The notes under the pieces: generated by a model | The model's input: only the letters and a program-made list of their open reading frames with translations | Databases searched by the model: none | What the model was told of the DNA's origin: nothing | From: Dasania phycosphaerae | GTDB lineage: Bacteria; Pseudomonadota; Gammaproteobacteria; Pseudomonadales; Dasaniaceae | Assembly: GCF_026891035.1 (NCBI RefSeq) | Contig: NZ_JAPTGG010000004.1 | Location: 186,001 to 250,000 of the forward strand | Length of the DNA: 64,000 nucleotides | Reading direction: 5' to 3' | Shown: positions 34,775 to 42,283 of the stretch, piece by piece | Layout of the letters: each line of letters opens with the position of its first letter | How positions within the stretch are numbered: position 1 is the stretch's first letter | Program-made: the position numbers and the translations under genes

Positions 34775-35647
34775 TTATTGATAAACCTCTCTGGCCAACT
34801 CTAACTTTTGGCACATTATTTCTGCACCTTGCAAAATTCTAGGGGTATGGCGCTGCAAAATATCGGGGGGGATAAAATATAATTGTTTGTTAACTACGGC
34901 TTGTAACTGCGGCCATTCCAACCAAACATCTAACCACTCGGGGCGCTCTACCCCCATGCCGCTGGCAATAATGACTTGCGGGTTGGCATGCAATACTGAT
35001 TCTACACTGAGCTTAGGTGCCAAGGCTGGCTCATCGGCAAAAACATTATGGCCGCCACATAGCGATATCACATCACTGAGTAAGCTGTCGCCATTTAGCG
35101 TTTGTAAGGGTTCATTCCACACTTGGTAAAAAACGCTAACTGGATTTTTGTGCTGGTACTGCTGTCGCAGGGCGCTGAGTTTTTCGTTAAAGTGTTTAGC
35201 CGCCGCGCCGGAGTCTTGTTCACCCAACAGCAGCCCAACTTTACGCAAAGATTCCCCTACCGACTCCAATGTTTGAGGTTCACCCCAATACACTTTAATA
35301 CCTAGCTCTTCGATTTTTTTGATGCGTTCGGCGCCATTGCCCGAGTGCCAAGCCAATATTAAGTCGGGCTGCAAACGCAAAATCGCTTCAGCGCTAAAGT
35401 TTTTGTAATTACCTACCCTAGGTACTTTTTTAGCGGCCTCAGGATAATCACTGTAACTCACCGCCCCCACTAATTTATCGCCTGCACCCACCGCATAAAC
35501 CAGCTCGACTATATGCGGCGCCAAGGCCACTACCCGGCTGGCGGGTTTGTCTAGCTGTATAACTTGGCCGCTGTCATCGGTGACTTGTATGGCTAGAGCA
35601 GGCACTAGGTTAAACAAACCTATACATAAGACTAATAATTTCATCAT
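34775..35647 (-). CDS. btuF: Periplasmic cobalamin-binding protein BtuF
   Basis: A 290-residue class III solute-binding protein for the BtuCD importer. The signal peptide is MMKLLVLCIGLFNLVPALA. The mature part has the TroA-like pattern ASRVVALAPHIVELVYAVGAGDKLVGAVSYSDYPE and LRLQPDLILAW. ATG 35647 overlaps the cobD stop (ATGATGA), which decides the start; the longer frame lacks a signal peptide at its N-terminus. It is encoded apart from btuCD but within the same operon. Corrinoid specificity is inferred from context. Confidence 0.9.
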   Translation of the reverse strand: MMKLLVLCIGLFNLVPALAIQVTDDSGQVIQLDKPASRVVALAPHIVELVYAVGAGDKLVGAVSYSDYPEAAKKVPRVGNYKNFSAEAILRLQPDLILAWHSGNGAERIKKIEELGIKVYWGEPQTLESVGESLRKVGLLLGEQDSGAAAKHFNEKLSALRQQYQHKNPVSVFYQVWNEPLQTLNGDSLLSDVISLCGGHNVFADEPALAPKLSVESVLHANPQVIIASGMGVERPEWLDVWLEWPQLQAVVNKQLYFIPPDILQRHTPRILQGAEIMCQKLELAREVYQ

Positions 35648-36636
35648 AAATTTATACTTTTTAATGCTTGTAAGCAGCGCTCGGTATCGGCGGGTATGCC
35701 AAAGCGCAGTAAACCTTCGCCCTGAGGCTCTATTGGTGAAAATATGCGCAGCCATATCCCCTGCTGGGCAAACTGCTGTTTTATGGCCGCTAATATTTCA
35801 TGGGGGCCGCTTACAGAAATAAATAATGGCCCGGGCTTAAGCTGTAAACCCGGCAAATAAGTCGCTAATAATACCAACATACTTTGCTGCATTTGTTTGA
35901 TGCGCTCGCGTTGTTGCTGCTGCCAAGTTTTATCGCTTAACGCTAGTTCTGCTATATACAGGCTGGGGGCCGTCACCCCCCATAATAATAAGCGCTGTTC
36001 AAAGTTGGTTTTTAATTCGTGTGGTAAATAAATAAAACCTAGCCGTATGCCCGCCAGGCCAAAAAATTTACCCATAGAACGCAGCACGATTAATGAGCCC
36101 TTGCTGACATGCTGCAACATACTGGGCTGCGGGCAACTGTCTATAAAAGCCTCATCTACCACTAAATAGCCACTGACTTGTTGCTGTATTTTTTGCAAGG
36201 CCTCGCAGCTCCACAACTCACCCGTGGGGTTGTTGGGGTTAATCACCAGCACATGCTCTACTTGCTCAAGTAAGTTTTGCAGTTGTTGGTAGCTGTTATA
36301 GCTCAGCACTTGATGACCCGCTTTTTGCCAAGCCTGGCTGTGTTCGCTGTAGCCCCATATGGGCATAGCAACGCGGGCAGCGGGTAATAATTGCGGCAAT
36401 AATTCTATAGCCTGCTGCGAACCCGCCACGGGCACTAAGCCTTGCACGCCGTAATAATCTGCCACCGCTATATTAAAACTCTCACTTATTTCAGGTAAAC
36501 GTTGCCAACAAGTTTCGGGGATGGTGGGTACCGGCCAAGACCAAGGGCTAATGCCGGTGGACAAGTCTATCCACGGCTGCTGCGCCTCAGGATATTGCTG
36601 TTGCGCCAGTAGTAAATTGCCACCGTGCTCAAGCAT
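35644..36636 (-). CDS. cobD: Threonine-phosphate decarboxylase CobD/CobC
   Basis: A 330-residue fold-type I PLP enzyme yielding (R)-1-amino-2-propanol phosphate, the linker of the nucleotide loop. The Schiff-base lysine is in LRSMGKFFGLAGIRLGF; VINPNNPTGELW and YLVVDEAFID are typical of the histidinol-phosphate-aminotransferase relatives. A HisC function is excluded by the position between cbiB and btuF. It overlaps cbiB by eight bases and btuF by four. The protein is slightly short (usual 330-365). Confidence 0.92.
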   Translation of the reverse strand: MLEHGGNLLLAQQQYPEAQQPWIDLSTGISPWSWPVPTIPETCWQRLPEISESFNIAVADYYGVQGLVPVAGSQQAIELLPQLLPAARVAMPIWGYSEHSQAWQKAGHQVLSYNSYQQLQNLLEQVEHVLVINPNNPTGELWSCEALQKIQQQVSGYLVVDEAFIDSCPQPSMLQHVSKGSLIVLRSMGKFFGLAGIRLGFIYLPHELKTNFEQRLLLWGVTAPSLYIAELALSDKTWQQQQRERIKQMQQSMLVLLATYLPGLQLKPGPLFISVSGPHEILAAIKQQFAQQGIWLRIFSPIEPQGEGLLRFGIPADTERCLQALKSINL

Positions 36637-37555
36637 AGTTGGCCCAGCCCTGAATCATTAATAGCGCGCTTAGCAATGCTAGCCAGCCATAAACGGTGCG
36701 ATCTAATAAAGCTATAGCCCGTGCTATGTCGGCTCGTTGCGGCTGGGCACCGCAGCCCATAATGGGTTTATGCATCCACTCACCGTGGTACTGAGCAGGG
36801 CCACCTAACAAGATGGCTAAGCTACCGGCACCTGCACACATCACCGGGCCACCATTGGGGCTCGCACAGTGCGGGGCCTGTTCACGCCAGCAGCGCAGTG
36901 CTGCACGAGTATTGCCTAACAGGGCGTAACTTAGGGCGGTTAAACGCGCGGGTATATAATTTAAAACATCATCCATTTTGGCACTAAACCAACCAAAGTT
37001 TTGCCAACGGGCGCTGCGATAGCCCCACATAGCATCCAAGGTATTGGCTAGGCGATACACCACTACCCCTACCGGGCCGGCTAACACAAACCAAAAAATT
37101 GCAGCAAAAATCGCATCGGCACCGTTTTCTAAAAGGGACTCTAACACGCCGCGCAGTACGGCGGGCTCATCCATATTTTCGGTATTGCGGCTCACTATAC
37201 GAGCTACGGCCGCCCGCCCCTCAGCCAAACTGTTTTGCAAAGCATGGGCCACGGCTAAGCCATGCTCGCGCAAACTCTGCCAACCTATGGCCAGATATAA
37301 ACAGCCAGCCGATGCCAACTGATATAACCAGTCCATTTCTAGCGCGCGTAAATAATGGAATAAGCCTGCAATCAGCGCAGCCGGTAATAGCACTGCTAAC
37401 AACCACGCCAACACACCCTGCCAGCGTTTATCGCCATTGCAGCAACGCTCAATAAAACTGGCGTAATGGCTCCAGCCTACTAAGGGGTGAAAACGTTTGG
37501 GCTCACCCAATACTCGATCGGCCAATAGCGCCACTGCTAGGTTAAGTAATAGCAT
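36629..37555 (-). CDS. cbiB: Adenosylcobinamide-phosphate synthase CbiB
   Basis: A 308-residue integral membrane protein that attaches the aminopropanol (phosphate) arm to adenosylcobyric acid. Family motifs are LADRVLGEPKRFHPLVGWSHY at the N-terminus, RIVSRNTENMDEPAVLRGVLESLLENGADAIFAAIFWF in the middle and CASPNGGPVMCAGAGSLAILLGG near the end. Several membrane helices are evident. The start shares one base with the btuD stop. Confidence 0.94.
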   Translation of the reverse strand: MLLLNLAVALLADRVLGEPKRFHPLVGWSHYASFIERCCNGDKRWQGVLAWLLAVLLPAALIAGLFHYLRALEMDWLYQLASAGCLYLAIGWQSLREHGLAVAHALQNSLAEGRAAVARIVSRNTENMDEPAVLRGVLESLLENGADAIFAAIFWFVLAGPVGVVVYRLANTLDAMWGYRSARWQNFGWFSAKMDDVLNYIPARLTALSYALLGNTRAALRCWREQAPHCASPNGGPVMCAGAGSLAILLGGPAQYHGEWMHKPIMGCGAQPQRADIARAIALLDRTVYGWLALLSALLMIQGWANYA

Positions 37556-38313
37556 CAGCTTACAAATAAATGCTTGCCGCTGGTGGGGTGTACCACGCGG
37601 TGAAACTTTAACTTAAATACGTCCTGCAACAAGGGCTCTTGCAAGACTTGCTCAGGGGTACCCATGGCCTTGATCTCACCCCCAGCCATTAGGATTATTT
37701 TATCGGCAAAGCTGGCGGCTAAATTTAAATCGTGTAATACCATTAGCACGGCACTACCGGCCATGGCTTTGCGTTTAAATATATTCATCACCTGTTGTTG
37801 GTGAGAAAAATCCAAGGCGGCGGTAGGCTCATCTAATAGCAATAAGCAATCACCCTGCCACACCTGCGCCAACACCCTGGCCAATTGCACGCGCTGTTTT
37901 TCACCGCCCGAGAGCTGGGTGTATAAATGATCGCGCAAATGCCCCACATCCATTAAGGCTAGTGCCTCATCGATAATGCGCTTATCTGACTGCAGGCCGG
38001 TGTCGTGCGGGGTACGACCCAAAGCCACCACTTCACTGGCGCTAAAGGGAAAATCTAACAGCTGATGCTGCGCCAGCACCGCGCACTGTTTGGCTTTTTC
38101 TAATAAGGGCCAGGTGTGCATAGGCTGCGACCAGTAATACACCTCGCCACTGTCGGGGCTAAGCTCGCCGCAGGCTACTTTTAATAGCGAAGATTTACCC
38201 GCGCCATTAGGGCCTAATACCACCACCAACTCACCGGCATTAATTTCGGCCTGTACGTCTTTTAAAATCGTGGCCTGATCTAGCTGTAATTGTAAGTGTT
38301 TGAGCTGCAGCAT
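37555..38313 (-). CDS. btuD: Cobalamin/haemin ABC transporter ATPase (BtuD)
   Basis: A 252-residue ABC ATPase with Walker A LGPNGAGKSSLLK (about 33-45), signature LSGGEKQRVQLARVLAQ, Walker B CLLLLDEPTAALDF, and the switch histidine in MVLHDLNLAA. The sequence is close to the HmuV/BtuD group, so haemin as substrate would be possible by sequence alone. The operon with btuB, btuC, btuF and a cobalamin riboswitch makes vitamin B12 the likely substrate. Confidence 0.9.
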   Translation of the reverse strand: MLQLKHLQLQLDQATILKDVQAEINAGELVVVLGPNGAGKSSLLKVACGELSPDSGEVYYWSQPMHTWPLLEKAKQCAVLAQHQLLDFPFSASEVVALGRTPHDTGLQSDKRIIDEALALMDVGHLRDHLYTQLSGGEKQRVQLARVLAQVWQGDCLLLLDEPTAALDFSHQQQVMNIFKRKAMAGSAVLMVLHDLNLAASFADKIILMAGGEIKAMGTPEQVLQEPLLQDVFKLKFHRVVHPTSGKHLFVS

Positions 38314-38315
38314 AC

Positions 38316-39326
38316 TTACCTCGCAATTAAGCTGGTATTACGCTGCTGGCGCAATAAAGATAAAAAGAAAGGCGCACCCAATATTGCCGTCACCACCCCT
38401 ATGGGTAATTCGCTGGGGGCTATGGCTATGCGCGAAACCGCATCGGCCAAGACTAATAAAATTGCCCCCGCCAAGGCTGAGCCGGGAATTAAATAGCGGT
38501 GATCTGGCCCTATTAATAGGCGAATAATATGGGGGGTGATTAAACCTACAAAGGCAATAGTGCCGCTAAGGGCAACTGCCACCCCCACCGCTAGCGCAAC
38601 CAAAATAATAATTTGCCGCTTTACTCTATCCACATAAATACCTAAGTGGCGCGCCTCGGATTCGCCCAACAACATAGCATTAAGCGCGCGGCTATAACGC
38701 GGCAGCCAACACAGCAGTAAGCCCAACACCCCATAGGCCATAGCCAGGCGCTGCCAGTTGCTGCCATTAAGTGAGCCCATTTGCCACAGGCTGATTTGAC
38801 GCAACATGTGATTGTCGGCTATGTATTGGAAAAAACTGTTAAACGCGCCCGCCAAGGCGCTAATAGCTATGCCCGCTAATAACATGGTGGCCACCGAAGT
38901 ACCGCTGCTACTAGAGGCCAGCTTATAAACAATGGTGGTGGCTATCACCGCACCGGCAAATGCCCCTAAGGCGATAAAGCTAACGCCCCCTATGGCACTG
39001 CCCGCACCTAATACGATCATTAAACTGGCACCAGCGGAAGCACCGCTGGTTACACCAATTAAAGAGGGATCCGCCAAGGGGTTGCGAAACAAACCCTGCA
39101 TCATCACCCCGGCTACCGCTAAGGTGGCACCGATAATGGCAGCCATTAGGGCGCGGGGTAGGCGGATTTTTTCTAGTATGAGTTGATTGGCCGGTTGCCC
39201 GGCATCCCCCGTCAACAAGGTGATGGGGTTGATGATTTCGGGGCCGAGAGTAAGCGCTATCACTAATGACAGGGGTAATAGCAATAAAGTTATGGCTAGC
39301 AAATGCTGCGGGTTTAACCTTTTCAT
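38316..39326 (-). CDS. btuC: Cobalamin ABC transporter permease (BtuC)
   Basis: A 336-residue FecCD/BtuC-type permease, expected to have ten membrane helices. Landmarks are RLPRALMAAIIGATLAVAGVMMQGLFRNPLADPSLIGVTSGA, the family's N-terminal signature, and TIAFVGLITPHIIRLLIGPDHRYLIPGSALAGA, the loop contacting the ATPase. It ends two bases before btuD. Together with BtuD and BtuF it completes the inner-membrane B12 importer. Confidence 0.92.
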   Translation of the reverse strand: MKRLNPQHLLAITLLLLPLSLVIALTLGPEIINPITLLTGDAGQPANQLILEKIRLPRALMAAIIGATLAVAGVMMQGLFRNPLADPSLIGVTSGASAGASLMIVLGAGSAIGGVSFIALGAFAGAVIATTIVYKLASSSSGTSVATMLLAGIAISALAGAFNSFFQYIADNHMLRQISLWQMGSLNGSNWQRLAMAYGVLGLLLCWLPRYSRALNAMLLGESEARHLGIYVDRVKRQIIILVALAVGVAVALSGTIAFVGLITPHIIRLLIGPDHRYLIPGSALAGAILLVLADAVSRIAIAPSELPIGVVTAILGAPFFLSLLRQQRNTSLIAR

Positions 39327-39409
39327 ACTCTCTACATAGAAGTTGCTGGGGCCGTACTCTCAATAGCATAACGCTTAGCATTGAGAGTACGCCCTTTACA
39401 GCAAGGGTT

Positions 39410-41248
39410 TTATAGCTCTGGGGTGTAAACCACCGAGAATAATAACTCCAGGCCCGATGATAGATAGTTGCCTGAGCTAAAGCCGCGCGCGAGCACATAA
39501 TCTTTTTCAAACAGATTATCGACCTTTAGTTGCAACTTCCACTCTGGGTCTATGGTATAGGCGCCACGTAGGGCCACGGTACCATAACCATTGAGCTTGC
39601 TGCTATTGGCAGCATCATTATAACGGCTGCTAGCACCATAGATGCTGGCACCGACTGACCACTGATCAAAGCTTCTATCTATATCAATATTGATAACTTG
39701 CTCAGGGCGGCGCGCCAGTTCATTACCGGTAGCATCGTCCTGGGTATCCAATAAGGTTAAAGCCGTGTTAACCGTCCAACCCATAAGCTCGGTTTCAAAA
39801 GAAGCATCTATACCTTTAATGGTTGCCGTCGCAATTTGATCATTGGCAAAAATAGCTGAGTTGTATTGGATTAAATTTTCCACATCGTTTTGATAAGCAC
39901 TAACAGCCCAGCTGTAATTATCAGCAAAGCCTTTAAAGGCTAACTCATAACTCTCACTTTCTTCAGGCACCATAGTGGGGTTGCCAAAAAAGGGATAGTA
40001 AAGGTCGTTAAAGGTAGGCGCTTTAAAGGCCTGGCCGTAACTGGCTACCACTTTTAAGTCAGCGGCAATATCGTAGCCCAGTGACGCGTTAAACGTATCG
40101 TGGCTACCAAATTGTTCATTGTCGTCATTTCTTGCGCCCAGGTTAGCCGATACCGCACCTTGCACAAATTGCAGCTGGGCATAAACAGCATGGTTGTCGC
40201 GCTCGTCTTCATCGTAGTTTGTGGAGCCATCGACTTTTTCATTTAAATAGTCATAGCCCAAGGTCAATAAAGCGTTGTCGCTAACACGTATATCGTTCTG
40301 CCAGTCTATATTAGTTTTTTCGGTTTCAAACACGCCGCCACTAAAACCATACTCATCGTAAAGTGTTTCTGTTTCATCTTTAGACGAGCCCACACTTAAA
40401 GAGCTATTAAAAGCAGTGTGTAGCTGCCAGCTGCCGCTAACATTTAAAGACTCGGTTTTACTATCGGTATAAGGCGAGCAACTAAAGCCAAAGCAATTGG
40501 TATCGTATTCGGACTCAGCCTCATTAAATTGATAACTTAAGCCCAGGGTTAGCGTATCAATAGGTGTGTAGCTACCATTAAAACCTAAAGACCGCTGCCT
40601 ATAAGCGTCGTCATCATCACTGGGCGCGGTTTTATCTTCGGTAAAATCATAGCCACCGGTATAAACATAGGAGGCCGTTAAATTAGCCTGATAGTTTTCG
40701 CCTTTATGCCCCAGGCTGGCCGAAGCTTCGCTGGTATTGTGATTACCCACTGCCGCCTTAATTAATAAAGGCTGATTAGCATTGGCTTGGCGGGTAATAA
40801 TATTTATCACACCACCCAAAGCATCAGAGCCATACAGGCTGGATTTGGGGCCGCGCACAATTTCAATGCGCTCTATTAGTTCGGGGTCTAGGTACTCCAC
40901 CGCCGTGCTACCCAAAGTGGCACTACCTACCCGTACGCCATCTATTAAAAACAGGGTGTGGTCGGACTGATTGCCTCTTAAGCTAATACCGGTAGAGGCG
41001 CCACGGCCACCATTGCTAGTGATGCTTAAGCCCGGTGCCTTGGCCAGTAGCTCGGCTACGCTTTGCGCTTGAAATTTTTCTATATCTTCACGGCTAATGA
41101 CCGTAACCGATGCCAACGTTTCGGCATAGCTTTGCTGGGTGCGGGTAGCCGTCACGATAATATCGTCAGCTTTATTGTGATTTTGCTCAGCCGCAACTAC
41201 CGCGCCTGAGGCTATGGCTGAAACAGCCAAAGATAATAATGTTTTCAT
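39410..41248 (-). CDS. btuB: TonB-dependent vitamin B12 outer-membrane receptor BtuB
   Basis: A 612-residue TonB-dependent receptor. The signal peptide is MKTLLSLAVSAIASGAVVAA, then a TonB box (DDIIVTATRT, about 28-37). The plug follows with ISREDIEKFQAQSVAELLAKAPGLSI, GVRVGSATLG and VEIVRGPKSSLYGSDALGGVINIIT, then a 22-strand barrel ending in an aromatic-rich segment. ATG 41248 is chosen over 41278 because it gives a proper signal peptide and has GGGGA upstream. Length matches E. coli BtuB. The cobalamin riboswitch 140 bases upstream supports B12 as ligand and control by it. Confidence 0.93.
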   Translation of the reverse strand: MKTLLSLAVSAIASGAVVAAEQNHNKADDIIVTATRTQQSYAETLASVTVISREDIEKFQAQSVAELLAKAPGLSITSNGGRGASTGISLRGNQSDHTLFLIDGVRVGSATLGSTAVEYLDPELIERIEIVRGPKSSLYGSDALGGVINIITRQANANQPLLIKAAVGNHNTSEASASLGHKGENYQANLTASYVYTGGYDFTEDKTAPSDDDDAYRQRSLGFNGSYTPIDTLTLGLSYQFNEAESEYDTNCFGFSCSPYTDSKTESLNVSGSWQLHTAFNSSLSVGSSKDETETLYDEYGFSGGVFETEKTNIDWQNDIRVSDNALLTLGYDYLNEKVDGSTNYDEDERDNHAVYAQLQFVQGAVSANLGARNDDNEQFGSHDTFNASLGYDIAADLKVVASYGQAFKAPTFNDLYYPFFGNPTMVPEESESYELAFKGFADNYSWAVSAYQNDVENLIQYNSAIFANDQIATATIKGIDASFETELMGWTVNTALTLLDTQDDATGNELARRPEQVINIDIDRSFDQWSVGASIYGASSRYNDAANSSKLNGYGTVALRGAYTIDPEWKLQLKVDNLFEKDYVLARGFSSGNYLSSGLELLFSVVYTPEL

Positions 41249-41387
41249 TGGATCCCCAATCTTTTCCATAAGCAACATAGGCTTATAGTGATAAGTAAAG
41301 TGATTGAGGGAGGGTAAGAGTGAAGTGCTAGAGCAAACGGGCTGCTGTAAGAATCCACTGATAAAGCCCTCCGCTTCATCGAGTTAA

Positions 41388-41515
41388 TGCAGTTGTTGGC
41401 TGGTATCGGACTTTGCATGCGAGCATGCATTTACCGTTGCGGGGGCAGCGATGGAATAGCCGCTAAGCGGTGCACCATCTTCCCATTTAACCGACTTGTA
41501 ACAACAAAGTCGGAC
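41388..41515 (-). promoter_or_regulatory. Cobalamin riboswitch
   Basis: Read on the minus strand, the leader contains GGTTAAATGGGAAGATGGTG (41472-41491 region), then GCTGCCCCCGCAACGGTAA and finally AGTCCGATACCAGCC (about 41398-41412). These match the conserved core and B12-box-like end of AdoCbl riboswitches in order and spacing. A GTCCGACTT/AAGTCGG stem precedes the core. It lies about 140 bases before the btuB start and should repress the operon when B12 is plentiful. Boundaries are approximate. Confidence 0.87.
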
Positions 41516-41670
41516 CAAAAACTGAGCGGCATCCTACACCTATACAACGAGGTGGGCAAGCCATACAGTGTTTCTCGCCTGATATTGAATTCACCGCTGG
41601 CAGGCTTTAGCATGGCTAGCACTGTAAAAACGACTATTACTCACCCCTGCGGATTAGTTAGCAAAACACT

Positions 41671-42006
41671 ATGAAAAACTGGATCTTTCTATCCCTAGCC
41701 ATACTATCCGAAGTGATAGCCACCTCAGCCCTAAAACACAGCGATGGCTTTACTAAGCTATGGCCCACCCTGGTGGTAGCCGTAGGCTATATGATCGCCT
41801 TTTATTTTTTGTCGCTAACCTTGCGTACCATTCCGGTAGGCATCGCTTATGCGCTGTGGTCTGGGGTGGGCATAGTGCTAATTTCACTGCTGGGCTGGTT
41901 TGCCTTTGGCCAAAAGCTGGATGCGGCCGCGCTTATAGGTATGGGCTTTATTATTACCGGCGTGATCATTATGAATGGTTTTTCCAGCACTATGGGCCAT
42001 AGCTAA
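41671..42006 (+). CDS. emrE: Small multidrug resistance (SMR) transporter, EmrE-like
   Basis: A 111-residue four-helix protein that should export lipophilic cations in exchange for protons as an antiparallel dimer. The essential membrane glutamate is in ILSEVIATSALKHSDGF (E14), and the third-helix motif IAYALWSGVGIVLISLLGW is nearly the same as in EmrE. It is closer to EmrE than to guanidinium exporters (Gdx/SugE), judged from this helix and the KHSDGFTKLWP loop. It is divergent from the btuB leader; the promoter should lie in 41516-41670, where nothing clear is seen. Confidence 0.92.
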   Translation: MKNWIFLSLAILSEVIATSALKHSDGFTKLWPTLVVAVGYMIAFYFLSLTLRTIPVGIAYALWSGVGIVLISLLGWFAFGQKLDAAALIGMGFIITGVIIMNGFSSTMGHS

Positions 42007-42283
42007 GCTGAGCTAAACCACAGCCAAAAAATAAGCGTTTTATAAAAAGCTATTAGCCCTTAAGCTATTGCCGTCAACTTTCTAACGCTGCGCCACCTCA
42101 AAGACAGCAACTGTTTATGCCCTGCGCTGATAGCAATTAATACAAGATTTTTTATTCATATCTCCTATAATAAGCCTCAGCACCTTGCGTGCTTATTGCC
42201 GCTGCGGCTATAGCCTTTATTACTGGCAGCGCCAAAACACAAATAATAATTATATTCCCCCTGCTCAGCTACAATGGGTCAGC

